NCBI GenBank assembly: GCA_029204225.1
Contig: CM055098.1
Location: 23,999,367 to 24,063,366 of the forward strand
From: Diphasiastrum complanatum
Taxonomy: Eukaryota > Streptophyta > Lycopodiopsida > Lycopodiales > Lycopodiaceae
DNA length: 64,000 bases
Reading direction: 5' to 3'
The notes beneath the pieces are model-generated. The model was not told where the DNA came from and searched no databases. It worked only from the letters and a program-made list of their open reading frames with translations. The translations under genes and the position numbers were made by a program. Positions 24,262 through 40,281 of this stretch are shown here, in pieces (the first letter of the stretch is position 1; each line of letters opens with the position of its first letter).

Positions 24262-24465
24262 CACTTATCTACAAATATTATTGTTCGCAAACTTTTGCAA
24301 TCATGTTGTTGGTGGCCTACGCTTCATAAGGACACATAAAATTTTATTCAAACATGTGATGTTTGCCAGCGAGCACGACGGCCTACTCGATAGAATTATG
24401 AACCCTTACATCTGGTTTTATCGCAAGCACCATTTTAAATTTATGTTGGCCCTATTCATCCTGTC

Positions 24466-25302
24466 GTGCAAGGATCTCAGGCCAGATACATTATCGTAGC
24501 AACTGATTATATGACCAAGTGGGTTGAAGCCAAAGCTGTCAAAGTTGCTGATGCGAAATCTACGGCCAAGTTTCTCTATGAAAATATCATAATCAGATTT
24601 GGATGTCCGATTGAGATTGTTAGTGACTGGGGTACACACTTTGTTAATCAAACAATAAAGTGTTTACTAGAAGATTTTTTTGTGATACATAGATTTAGCA
24701 CTCCTTACTATCTCAGAGGGAATGGCCAAGCTGAATCTTCCAATAAGATTCTCTGCACTATTATGATGAAGACAGTTGAAGTGAGTCAGTCTGATTGGGA
24801 ACATAAATTGCATGCAACATTATGGGCATTCAGAATCGCTTACAAAAATAGTACAAATCAAACACCTTTTAAACTGGTTTATGGTCAAGATGGTGTCATG
24901 CTGATTGAATTTTTAATCCCATCTTTACGCATAGCAGCAACAGAACGGCTAAATGATGATAAGTCTTTACAACTACGTCATGAAGCGTTGCACAAATTAT
25001 GTGAAACCCGATTGATGGCAGTTCATGCATTAGCAACAGAGAAAGCCCGCCGCAAAGCATGGCACGATCGTCGATTGCACAAAAAGGATCTGAAAGCAGG
25101 GGATCTTGCATTGATGTACAAAAACAGGCTAATCAAGGGAAAATTGAAGTTTACCGGTGAAGGCCTGTATAAAGTGAAGGAAATCCTGAACTATGGCGTA
25201 GTAATTCTTGAGCACTTGGATGGAAAACGATTTGATACTTCGGTGAATGGCAGCAGATTACGCAAGTTTTGGCAGCATGCTCCGGCAGATCAACAAGCAT
25301 GA
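24466..25302 (+). pseudogene. Gypsy family A: integrase core and C-terminal domain
   Basis: 278 open codons covering the DDE core: Asp in IVATDYMTKWVEAKA, Asp in IVSDWGTHFVNQ, Glu in GNGQAESSNKIL, followed by the NQTPFKLVYGQDGV block and a C-terminal SH3-like segment ending in SVNGSRLRKFW. The core itself looks undamaged, but the reading frame is cut off from the upstream zinc region by frameshifts, so no full product is likely. Confidence 0.92.
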
Positions 25303-29351
<4,049 letters not shown>

Positions 29352-29912
29352 ATTTTGAAAAGTCTATTCTTGTCACCTTCATAAATTGGGTACATGTTTT
29401 TCTTGATGAAATTTAGAAACGATGTACATTGTTGGGTCATTATCTCTATGTTTGGGACCATTGGGCTCTCAATTTCACATCAATAGTGTCTCATTTTTTT
29501 GTTCCAACCAATCTTGATATAGGGTCCATAAAATATTTATCTTGGAAAGTCTATTCTTGTCAACTTCATGAATTGGGTAGTTGCTTTTCTTGATGATATT
29601 TAGAAACGATGTACATTGTTGGGTCATTAGCTCTATGTTTGGAATCAATTGGCTCTTATCTTGGAAAGTCTATTCTCGTCAACTTCATGACTTGGGTAGT
29701 TGTTTTCATTGATGAGATTTAGAAATGATGTACATTGTTGTTATTTCTATGTTTGGAATCAATTGGCTCTCAATTTCACATCAAAAGCTAACTACAGTCT
29801 ACAATGAAACGTTTTTTTTGGGGTAGTTTATTATTGTCCCTTTTATGGACTTTGGTATGTGCTCCTCTTAAAGAAATGTAGATTGATGTTTATTAGTGGG
29901 TCATTATATCAT
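29352..29912. repeat. Imperfect tandem repeat, about 120-200 bp spacing, 3-4 copies
   Basis: Three related blocks begin near 29352, 29538 and 29657, each with GAAAGTCTATTCT, GATGTACATTGTTG and CTATGTTTGG in the same order. A weaker fourth block follows near 29822. Copies one and three also share CTCAATTTCACATCAA at the end, so unit length varies by deletion. Confidence 0.8.
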
Positions 29913-29984
29913 TAATAACTTAATATCTCTCGAGATTTTTAATATCCATATTTTTCATCTAGTTTTTCAGTTCCTTCATTATGA

Positions 29985-30651
29985 GTGATTCAACGCCCTA
30001 ACCTAATACATCGCAAATCACTATTGTTGTGCCATCAACATCTAGGGGAACATCGGTTCAACCCAAGAAGAAATTTTCTAGGAAGTCACCTGGTCCCGAG
30101 TGACAATTTGCCAAAAATCTTGGCAATATATTGGGAGTGTAACTTTTGTCACTTGCAAAAGTCCGGTGGCGCTCCTAGAATTACAGAACATCTTTTGGGT
30201 GGGAGTAGCAAATCATCGATCGTGAGATGTACTAGTCGTTTGTCCCAAGAAGCTTCCAAGAGATTGAGAGCTACAATAAATGAAAAAATAGCAAAAGACA
30301 AAGGTCGGTTATCAATTAGTACTGGTCATAGTCACAACATGGTTGACTTCACATATCCTAAGACCCAACCCTAAACACCTTCTCATTAGACAAGGGAAGG
30401 ATCAAAGTGATGTGGGTGCATCATCTCAGCATCCACCTCCAAGTTCGATTCCCAACAACAAAAGCAAACAACAAACTTTACAAGAGAGTTTTCGTGCACC
30501 TCTTTTGGACAATGCACAACTCGCTTTAGTTGAAGCTGTTTTTTTCATTAGTTCGTCATTGTACATGGTTAGTCATGACGAATGGAAAAGTGTGTGGCAC
30601 AAAATCGCAGAACATGGCGATTTAATATCACATAATTCCATATTGATTTAA
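29985..30651 (+). pseudogene. hAT-type transposase remnant (BED zinc finger, DUF659-like start)
   Basis: One frame reads WECNFCHLQKSGGAPRITEH with LLGGSS following and SSIVRCTS, close to the BED finger of plant hAT transposases (Trp, CxxC, Gly-Gly-Ala-x-Arg-x-x-x-His-Leu). In a second frame from about 30440 the sequence has SKQQTLQESF and LVEAVFFISSSLYMVSHDEW, like the start of the catalytic domain. A frame change near 30370 and the absence of the rest of the transposase show a decayed fragment. No terminal inverted repeats were found. Confidence 0.6.
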
Positions 30652-30774
30652 ACTTCAAACATCTCGCAAAATAAGCTTATAAAAAAATAAGTTTGCAATC
30701 ACATTGCTTGAAAATATCACATGTTATATTCATTTATTGTTCCTTGTATATAGTATCTCAAGATTCAAAATGTA
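30652..30774. other. Short AT-rich spacer
   Basis: Separates the hAT remnant (plus strand) from the end of the kinase pseudogene (minus strand). Nothing recognised. Confidence 0.5.
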
Positions 30775-31745
30775 TAAAATGCAAGCATCATTTCGGCCAT
30801 TGGCCGAAGATACTGCTCTGGATGCAAGTCAAATCTCTTAAGATTATTATCTAAATCTTCTAAATTTTTTCTTGCATGCTCGTCAGCAATATAATATTCT
30901 TTTGCGACGATATATTTGATATGCTCTACGTTGTCTCCTACAAGACTCTACTTCCAACTAGTTGGTGCAACGCACAAAACTCCTCACAAAATGTGATAAG
31001 CTCATTGATCAGCCATGCCACTGACCAAGTGTCTGTAGCTCTCGTGTACGTGGTTGCGATCCAGCAACTCGAGAGCTAACCACGGCCTCGGTGCATGGGT
31101 TGCCGGATTGGCCACCCAAGATTTTTTTTATTCATATTGAACCCTTACTGCCATTCCCCAATCGATGAAACCAATCCTAGGATCCAACTGGTTGGTGAAA
31201 TCGATCATGACATTAGCTGCATGCAAATCGCAAGGCAACAAGAATTCATGATATGCAAATGCCATGGTTTGCACCAAGGCATGTGAGATGCCACACACAT
31301 GATTTGATTCTGACCATCTCATCTGAAGATATAACAGGGTTTTCTTGAGGACCCTTCACCTTACCATTCCCCTGCAGCTCCCTTGTAGCTTTGTCATGGC
31401 TCTTCTGAACGAGCCATTCTTGAATGATAGCTTCATCATCAAATCGTCCACGCTACCTCCATTAAAGTACAAGAATATAGAGACCAAAGGAGGTCGTCGG
31501 GTATGCTCAATACTGCGCACAATTCCCCTATGTGCAATATCAATGTTGACCTCTTGCGCGAAAGATTTTAATGTCTTGTTGCTCACCTTTGTATCTCTTT
31601 GATAAAACAACTGGATATCCCGACGATTTCTATTTTAAACATGATCCGAATGTACCAGATCCTACCTTTTCTTTCCAAACAATTGCGTCATTTGGAATCT
31701 CGGCCACTGATAGAGTGCATTCAAAATTCCTGACTCTCGTCACCC
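30775..31745 (-). pseudogene. Decaying protein kinase pseudogene with DWG motif
   Basis: Read right to left on the minus strand I see, in order: VWKEKVGSGTFGSCLK (glycine-rich loop, 31690-31640); PVVLSKRYKG; after a frame change, HRGIVRSIEHTRRPPLVS and YFNGGSVDDLM (N-lobe and hinge); a stop and short gap; HEFLLPCDLHAANVMIDF (catalytic loop, with Cys-Asp in the usual Arg/Asn-Asp place); GFIDWGMAVRV (activation segment start, DWG for DFG); an in-frame TAA; PRPWLALELLDRN (the APE region); then helical C-lobe (NELITFCEEFCALHQLV, QYLRPMAEMMLAF). Stops and frameshifts make it non-functional as it stands, unless some breaks are introns. Family is a divergent plant kinase; no symbol can be given. Confidence 0.65.
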
Positions 31746-32247
31746 TCTAGTCGCATAAAATCTTTTTTTTTTCAATTCCATGGACGAACTGTCTTCCACA
31801 TGTGAATGGTGTCAATGTTCTAATCGCATTTTTTTTTTCTATAACACAACTTGAGTCTTGATGTGTTGGTTGGCCATATTTTCTGCGAAAAAATTTAACG
31901 AGTTACTAATGCTAGAAAACTGAATTTACCAGATATTACAATAGCAAATGTCATTTGATAACAAAAGCTAAAATAACAAATATCATCTGGTAAAAAAAAT
32001 TATATTTACTAGATGTTAAGAATAACAAATCTCACTTCATAATTAAGTTAATGAGTTACTAATGCTAGAAAATATCAAATTGTAAGCATGTGTTGTAATT
32101 GAAATATGAGTTAAAAAAATTGAAATCTATTGTATCACATACAAAAATATAAACATATACTAAAAATGTTGAAATTGAAATATTTATACAATCTTAATTC
32201 TTCACCCAACAAACATAGAATGCACACAATTCTTAAATAATAAGCAC
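31746..32247. other. AT-rich spacer
   Basis: Very AT-rich with short local repeats such as ATATCATCTGGTAA/ATTTACCAGATATTA and AGTTACTAATGCTAGAAAA, the latter occurring twice (near 31892 and 32047). No gene seen. Confidence 0.5.
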
Positions 32248-32740
32248 GCAACAGACAACCATGATAGTTACAGATTAATCAATAGCAACTAGCCAAGTGA
32301 ATAGTTGTACACCAAAGATGAATCCATAATTATCATGTACACAAATAACTATTGTAAACCCATCAATAGCACCTAGCCAAGTGAATAACCGTGCACCAAA
32401 AATGAATTTAAAATAACCACAAGCTTGAGACTAATCATGCAACAGACAACCATGATAGTTATAGATTCATCAATAGCATCTAGCCAAGTGAATAGTTGTG
32501 CACCAAAGATGAATCAATAATTATCAGAGACACAAATGATTATTGTAAATTCATCAATAGTACCTAGCCAAGTGAATACTTGTGCACCAAAACTGAATCT
32601 AAAATAATCACAAACTTGAGACTAATCATGCAACAAACAATCATGATAGTTATAGATTCATCAATAGCATCTAGCCAAGTGAATAGTCTTAAAAATGAAT
32701 CTAAAATAACCACAAACTTGAGAAATAACCACTCTAGACT
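32248..32740. repeat. Tandem repeat, 191-bp period, about 2.6 copies
   Basis: GCAACAGACAACCATGATAG or close variants start at 32248, 32439 and 32630. Each unit contains two related halves with CTAGCCAAGTGAATA..TGCACCAAA, so the unit is itself an older duplication. The last copy has an internal deletion after GTGAATAGTC. All frames contain stops. Confidence 0.9.
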
Positions 32741-35689
32741 TAAAAAGCGATATCTAATTTAAAAGTACAAAAAATTAAATTTAACTATCTTAGATTAGTG
32801 TCGTGCGCAAATAAAATTTCAAGCAAGAGGGTCAGGAAGCAAGATATCGCATAAACAACTCTAAGAAAGCTTGGAAATGTGAGGAATAGGACGAGATCCG
32901 ACCATTTTTAATAGTGAAAATGCCCGTCGAACTATAGTAGAGGGCACCCGGCGGTCCTGACGAGCTTCTTTGGTAAGCCCGGCGGGCTATTTCATTGAAT
33001 AGCCTGGTCCAAATGTGACCAACGGGCCATTTTTGGTTAACGTTATTATGATTTTTCACGTGATTATGTCAACAATATAGTTATTTTTGTAAAAAAAAAA
33101 AAAAAAAAGTAATTACGTGAATATAAAAACCCTGATAAAATCACATGTTGTGTAGAAAGGGAATATGTATAACAAAACTACTTGAAGTGTACATCAATCA
33201 AATCATTAAAGAAGCAATCATGGTAGTTGGGCGCTAAGTGCAACGATCATACTCTACTTTTGTGTCTTACACACATTGGATACTTGATCGACCTAAAGTC
33301 CCTCTATATACACACTGTGACATGGATTTAGAGAGTTTATTGCTTACTGCAGTATTGTAATTTATATGATTATTCTAATATGAGAGTTTCCAAGATTATG
33401 CGTATTCTTTGACTACATTCTTTGACTAACAATGAAGAATTTTTGCATGTAGCAATATGATTAACAATGCCATCACTACTAGATCAGGTAGAGAATATGA
33501 TCCATTTTGAGTGGCATGATGAAAATTCAAATGAGGCTCGATACTTTGTTTAGATTCGATTGAAATTTATGTTCGAACATCTCATGTGTAAGCTCATGTT
33601 CTCGCATCCTCAAATAGAATTTCATTCAAACATGGTCTGAACTGAAATGTTTGAGTATAGATCCATAATTCAATATTTATTTGACTTATAAGATGAAGGT
33701 CAAAAAGTGTTTTGAATTAACAATGTTCAACTTGCTACAAATTGTCATTTTTCTAGTCAACATTTTTGTTGACTGGTCAAAGTTGACATTGTTTTCAAAA
33801 GGTGTATCTTAGTATTAGCTAGCATTCTATCGAACAATTGATTGGTTAAAGTCGATATTTTTTCAATGTTTGCCAACCTGTGTCGAATCTCATGTACTTT
33901 TGTTAATTGTCAAGGAATGTGAGTAAAATTGTAGACCATTTAGAATAATTGTAGACTATTTAGAATGTGAGTAAAACTATAGACCGTTTAGAATTGTGGA
34001 TCATCAACTCCAAACTATCGATTGGATTGAGATGGATCCATCTCAAACTTCATTTTAAGAGGCTTGAAGGGCACAACAACTTTTAACTTTACTAAAAGTA
34101 TTTAGTCTAAAAGGGACCCAAAGGGTGAAGTTTTCTCTTACAAGGGACATTTTTTTCATAGTTAATAAACTATGCTAAAAATTGCCAAGGCCTTAACTTT
34201 TTGATCTTTTATTAGTTTGAGGTCATATGAAAGCAAAAACCTGCCATTTAAGGACCTGAATGTATGGTACCATGCAAGTACAACTCCTCCTGGACAAAAT
34301 GAGTGTAGATTCATGGTAAGAAAGTAGATCAAATGTCTAACTAGCCCATTTCAAAGACAAGAAAGTTAGTGAAACTGCATTGGAACATCTCATCAAACCT
34401 GAGCTACTTTTGGTATTTTAGAACAGATCGAGTGGCAAGAGGCCCTAAAAAACTTTTGGTCGGACATTGAAATTGATTGATATCACTTGCAATCACTCTA
34501 GAAAGCTTTCATTGAGCAGTTAGGAGGCAAATTAAGAGCTAATTTTTGGCATAATGGCTGAAGTGGGCGAATTCATGCTTGGAGAGGCTAGTAAATTGGA
34601 TGACATATCCAACTATAGCATATGAAAATTGAAAATGAAGAGCATTTTAATGGAAAAGCAATTGTGGAATATCATGCCAAGAGTGGAGCAGATGACAGTG
34701 ACAACTTATGCTGATATAAGATCATATGGCATTATCATATAAGACCATAAGGCATTATCCTTGATAAATCTATTTATAAAAGATCATGTAATCACACACA
34801 TTAGTGATGACTGCAAGAGGTACTTGTGAAGCACTGAGAACTCAGTATCAAACCTGAATCCATCATGCATAAAATTTTTGGAAACCAAGTTTAATACCAC
34901 TGCAGATGCAGAAAAATGAGAGTGAGGGGTTATTTATTTTGCAAAATTTAGGCACTTAGCATAACTTGTTACCTCTTAATCTATATCTTTGAAAGAGAAG
35001 TACCCATTTGGGCATATAAGCTCAGTCTTTTTTTAAGACTATAGTCAAACCTCTTTCTTGCCTTTTCTTCCAGTTTAACTTTGACATTTGGAACGTAGTG
35101 TTCCAAAACAAGATCAGAATGCTACATTCAAATATGGATCGCGATCAAAATGCTATGTTCTAAAACGCAATGCATTTATGATTATTTATCAAAAGGTAAG
35201 TATTGTTTGTAATGCAATAATCAAAATAATGTTCGATGTGAAAAACAAGCTTAGCAAGCATTAACATTCTTGATATCCCTGTTAGGCATATTATAGTATC
35301 CATAAAATTTCAAAAGAACAATAGATTCTAGTCTAGTAGGTGGGTGTAGAGTCTACTTTTGACACTCATTTCACCCCCATTAATGTGGAACTCAACAAGT
35401 TTGATCATTCATGTTGTCATGGTAGGTATGACACCATTGCGATCTAACCATGAATTCTCAAAGGTGGTTCACTTTAGTTGCACAAGATGAAGTTGATCTT
35501 GGCCCAAACAACAAATTTATTGAATGGTATTGAGATTAAGACTCTTGGCTAGTTGAAATCAAGTAGAATAGCCTATTATATTAGGCCCCAATGAGCTTTA
35601 TGTGTGGCTGAGAAAAAAGTTGGATGTGTAGTTGTGAAAAAGTATGTTTGTTGCATGGAAAGTCTAACGGTTGATAGCGTTTTTAAATT
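32741..35689. other. Unassigned AT-rich DNA
   Basis: No recognised gene, RNA gene or element. It includes an A18 homopolymer at 33091-33108 and a small local repeat (GTAGACCATTTAGAAT, near 33930-34000). A 75-codon minus-strand frame at 33059-32832 has no family resemblance. Confidence 0.5.
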
Positions 35690-36290
35690 TTTCTCCAAAG
35701 CACAGATCTGGATCTTGAGTTTATGGGAACATGAACATATTTGGCTTTCATAAGAGTTGATGGTGATTTGTTCACGCTACTAATTGAGTGGTGTGCAGAT
35801 GAGGCTATAATGTCATTGGCATCTGGTGTAGAATTATTCACGTAAATAGCAAAGTGGTCAATCTCTATCAAAAGACTATCAACGGTTGATGGATCTTTGT
35901 GCTTTGGGTCGTGATACTAATGGAGTGGTGTGCAGGTGAGGCTAAATGACATTGACATCTGGTGTTGAAATTATTCATATGATTAGCAAAGTGATCAACC
36001 TCTATCAAAAGACTATCAGAATTGTTGGATCCCTGTGCTTTGTTCATGCTACTAATGGAGTGGTGTGCATGTGAAGCTATAATGCCATTGACATCTGGCG
36101 TAAAACTATTCATATGAATAGCAAAGTGATCAATCTCTATCAGAAGACTATCAGAGTTGATGGATCTTTGTGCTTGTTCATGCTACTAATGGAGTGGTGT
36201 GCAGGTGAAGCTATAACGCCATTCACATCTGGTGTAAAAATATTCTTATAAAGAGCAAAGTAATCAATCTCTATCAGATAGAAGACTAAG
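35690..36290. repeat. Tandem repeat, about 135-bp period, 4-5 copies, 3' of the aspartic protease
   Basis: ACTAATGGAGTGGTGTGCA-type blocks recur near 35777, 35915, 36050 and 36184, each followed by GCCATTGACATCTGG and AGCAAAGTGATCAATCTC. On the minus strand the unit is close to 45 codons and much of it stays open, with a repeated peptide theme (IEIDHFAIHMN, FTPDVNGIIAS, HHSISSMNK). Frame is lost between some copies by indels. It lies about 300 bases downstream of the aspartic protease on the same strand. Confidence 0.85.
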
Positions 36291-36595
36291 CGACTAGCAT
36301 GGCATTAAGCATCAAGCATTACGCAGCACAAGCTGAGAAGATATAATTCCAGTTTTTCTTCAGCCATCTTCGAAGGTGGTAGTACATGTTCGGATTGAGA
36401 TGGAACACCTTCTACGCAAAACCTTTCTTAAGGTCATGCAATCTCAGATTTATTCATTAATCGCATCAAAGAAGAAACATGTAACCTGTACTTAAGATTA
36501 TGGTCATTCGTAAGCATATAGTGCAATATTTTTATCATATGATCTGAGTATCGAAGATTTCTCTAGTATACAAGGAATGATTTGCCTGTAGTTAG

Positions 36596-38047
36596 CTAGC
36601 ATTGGCGTTCAGCAAATGCAATGCGATTGTTCTGGCCATCAATGGCAACTCGAATCCCCTGCTGCTGGATGTTGCCAATGATGGAGAGTCCCTTTGAGTT
36701 ACCTGCGAAAGCAAAACAGTATGTGCCAGCGTCATTCACTTGAACCATGTAGTTTGTGGCAGGAAGACTCAGATCTACTCCACTGTCAAAATGCAGGGTG
36801 ACTGTGGGGACTTCCACTGACCCCCAGCGGGATAGATCGTAGCATGTATCAAAGATAGAAAATGGCGATGCAGATGGAAGGCTTCGAGTAGCGGCTCTGA
36901 AAGCATTCCTCATCACTAGGTAGGCAGAATTTGTGAGACGAGTGACGGATGTCCCTGTGTCGATTATCACGCCCCCGCTCCCCCCGCTATTAATTTTAAA
37001 AGTAGAAACAGGGATGGGAAGAAGCAAGCCACCTATGCTGATTCCTGTGAGGGGAACATAATAAAATGTTTCCATCGTAGGATTGAACACGAGTGGGGTG
37101 AACTTTGCACCACCCGGGATGGCAGAGTTTCCAAAGACCAGCGAACTTGAGGACTGAATTCTTTTGCTGCGACCAACCAAACAATACGAAAATGTTTTTC
37201 CGAGCTTGGATCCAATTTGCGAAGCAAAAGAAAGGTCACCGGAACCAAGGCCAAGGAGTCCTGCTGCTCCAACGAAGAGCCCCTCATTGTCATGTCCACA
37301 TCCGAAAGCCACATTGCTCACAACGGATAAGCCAGCAGAAAAGGCTTCTGAAGCAAATTCTCCAATGGTGAACGATCCATCTCCATATGAAACCTGATAC
37401 AGGCAGCCGTTGCTTTGACATCCATGGATGTCAAGCTGTTCACACATAGAAGAGCCGCATGAGAATTGTTTATAGGAGGAAGAAGCCCTTGGAAAATAGA
37501 CAGGATCCGCCTGCTTGTAGCAACTTGTGCACGGGCTGCATTGCAGCCATGCAAGGTCGCTCCCTGTGTCAACGACCAGGTACATGTTCTTGGCTGGTGT
37601 GCCTACTCCCATTCGAATGAAGTACTCACCGCTTCCTAAACTCAACCCGGATGAAACTGGACCACGGAAATCAGCAAGAGAAGCCTCCCAAGTGCCTTTT
37701 GCTGGCGTGCTAAGATTCCCTTTTTTTGCTCCATTCCGAGCTGAATCTACGCGAGATTTCATGGATTTAAGTCGACTTTCATCTCGCGCAATGCTTTCTA
37801 GAAGCAACTCTTGCCGAGTCGAGTTTCGCAATCTGAAAGGAGAATCTATGGCATCTTTGTGCATCAACCTTAAGGTGAGACTTCCTTCCTGCTGAATATC
37901 AACGTCCTTCGAGTCTACATCCTCACGTTCGGGCAGTGCGGAGGAGATATGTAGCGTTTGATAGCTAGCTCGCTTCAGAATTTCTCGACCATGCGTTGAT
38001 TGTATGAATAGAAGCATCATTGACAGGAAAAAACCGATACTCGCCAT
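36596..38047 (-). CDS. Nepenthesin-type aspartic protease, ASPG1-like, intronless
   Basis: An intact 483-residue pepsin-family (A1) protease. Start: the ATG at 38047, because it begins a good signal peptide (MASIGFFLSMMLLFIQSTHG); upstream in-frame codons contain no other ATG. Then a propeptide (LTLRLMHKDAIDSPF, RDESRLKSMKSRV), the strand GEYFIRMGVGTPAKNMYLVV, first catalytic Asp at residue 160 in VVDTGSDLAW, the Cys-rich nepenthesin-type insert (CSPCTSCYKQADPVY ... CGSSMCEQ ... CLYQVSYGDGS with the flap Tyr), FGCGHDNEGLF, second catalytic Asp at residue 363 in IIDTGTSVTRL, and the C-terminal SIIGNIQQQGIRVAID block. The length and single exon fit the plant ASPG1/CDR1-like group. In Arabidopsis ASPG1 acts in guard-cell drought responses; the exact role here is inference. 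It would enter the secretory pathway. Confidence 0.93.
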   Translation of the reverse strand: MASIGFFLSMMLLFIQSTHGREILKRASYQTLHISSALPEREDVDSKDVDIQQEGSLTLRLMHKDAIDSPFRLRNSTRQELLLESIARDESRLKSMKSRVDSARNGAKKGNLSTPAKGTWEASLADFRGPVSSGLSLGSGEYFIRMGVGTPAKNMYLVVDTGSDLAWLQCSPCTSCYKQADPVYFPRASSSYKQFSCGSSMCEQLDIHGCQSNGCLYQVSYGDGSFTIGEFASEAFSAGLSVVSNVAFGCGHDNEGLFVGAAGLLGLGSGDLSFASQIGSKLGKTFSYCLVGRSKRIQSSSSLVFGNSAIPGGAKFTPLVFNPTMETFYYVPLTGISIGGLLLPIPVSTFKINSGGSGGVIIDTGTSVTRLTNSAYLVMRNAFRAATRSLPSASPFSIFDTCYDLSRWGSVEVPTVTLHFDSGVDLSLPATNYMVQVNDAGTYCFAFAGNSKGLSIIGNIQQQGIRVAIDGQNNRIAFAERQC

Positions 38048-40281
38048 TTTCTTCTCGGAGACGTGAAATTTGTCTTCGTACTTAACAAGTTTTAAACCAG
38101 ACAGTACGATTGCCAAAACTTAAAAACTTATATCAAGGAGGACGCCTGACGTGAAGCCAAGCACAAAAAGAAGGACAAATTAAATCAGCCTAATCATCAG
38201 AAACTGAACCAGATTCCAAAATCTGCTTCTCCAAACAATCAGCCCATGCACTTGACAATCAATTACCTCAACGCTCCCGCTAGCAATTACAACCCCAAAA
38301 TTCTCGTTCAGAAGCTCAGAACATCCAAACTCGCACACACATCAAAAACTATTCACACACCTTCCCTGCAAAATCCAGAACGCAGAGCTCAAAGCCAACA
38401 CCGACAACATGACAGATCATCAATATCTCCGCTTCAAAAGGCGAGGCGAATTAAATTCCAATCTGTACCAAAAAAGGTTGACAGACAGGATTATGGCATC
38501 AGCAGCGTGGCGTCCATGAAGCACAAAAGCGTAATGCAAGATCCGTGAAAGGAGCTTACTGCATGTGGCATATGTCCACAGCGCTACAGCCAGAAGCCAG
38601 ACAATCTGGAGCGGCGATGGCGATGGCGATCCACCGAAAAGCTGATGAACCAAAAACCAACAGGAGAGCGCAGACAGCTATGGCCTGTGATGGGAAGGAA
38701 AGCGACTTGTCGTAAGACGTGCTGTCAGATGCATGTGATCCATATGTAATACGTCCACCGTATTCTCAATTCTTCTCTTCCCAAAAATCTGAGGACGAAA
38801 TTCAAACTTTTTGTTTTTAAATAATCACCTCTCAAATAAGCTAATATTGGGGGGGGGGGGGGGGGGGGGCAGGCCGGCCTGAGAAGGGCTTTAGACTGAG
38901 GGCGCTAGCCCGAGAAGGAAGGCCCTTCCCACGGCGGAATGGCCGAGAAGGTGACATTCTGTGGCGTGAAAACTTCTTTTACTTTCTTTTTTCTCCTTGT
39001 TTTTTGCTGTAAAATTGTTTTTACATGCATCTCCGCATTTTGGAAGGTATACGTAAGCAAAAAAATCTGGAAAAAAAAAAAAGGCGCAAAAATTGCATTC
39101 TATGAGGCACCTCCTTTTTCTTCATGAAAAAGCAAAAAATGATTATATGTGGATAAATAGACGTGTGTATATACCAATGTTGGGCGGGAATTGATTTTGC
39201 AACCTCTCTAAGTGTGAGATTTTCTTGCATTTCAAGAAAAGAATTTCAAAATCAATGCTTTGGACAATATTTTGGCCTTTTTTGAATAGCAAATATAAGG
39301 CAATTTCAAAGTTTGTTTTTTATTTAGCACTTTTGTGAAATATTTTTGCCTTTCTTTGAAAGGCAAATGTGTCTTTGAGTTGCTTGCAAATGTATTATTA
39401 TTTTGTCTTTTATTTTTCATGCTTTGTGAGAATGTGGGATTGTACTATGTAGTTTAATGTTAACCATTCTTACTTTTTAGACAAGTTTTGAAGTATAATA
39501 ATCAACACTTGCATTATCAAAATCACCTAGATACTCATTGGAACTTGGAAGCTTCACCATTTAGTTGGATCATGTGCAATCTATAAACGTTGTGGGCTCA
39601 TAGTTCAATGATAAGTTTAGGTGCATACACATTTGCACAATTTCACATGCTTCCACTTATCAAAAGTAAGTTATGATTTTGAATTTTACCTCACTCAAAT
39701 GTTGGATCCATTCAATACAATGAGATTCTACTTAATGAATGACATTCCAAAAAAATTCACATATCATGACTATTTAGAAGTGATGAATCATTTTAAGGTG
39801 TTGCATTTGTTTTTTTTTAGTCGGTCTCTTTTTTTGCTAGCATTATTATATACACTAAGTACATTATTATAGCTTGCATAAGTATTTAGAAATTTATGGG
39901 CGCTACTCAATTTCACGTAGAAGAGGGCTTAATTAAGCCTTGCCCCTATTTGAAAGCCTTTTTGGCAAAAATATATCAGGTTTTACTTCATGAAGGTAAT
40001 CACATGGACCATTCATGTATTCCATAGTTATGTGCCATGTGTAATTAAAAATCTCTTCTATAGTTTGCTTGTATTAAGAGCTTGTTTTTTTTTAGTGTTT
40101 CATGGCATTTTATTTAGAGTTGTAGTTGAATTAGAATGTGTTTTTAATATTTATAATGGTATTCCATGGCATTTCAATTTCAATGTAACATTATGCGAGG
40201 AGGGTCTTTCAACCACTTTTGTTATTTGGGCATGAAGATCTTCTACATTAAACCACAAATCCCATAATTTTTGGTTGAATC

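Noticed and set aside
38246-38548. 100-codon plus-strand frame upstream of the aspartic protease
   Set aside because: Low-complexity, basic and without a family; it lies in the probable leader/promoter of a minus-strand gene.
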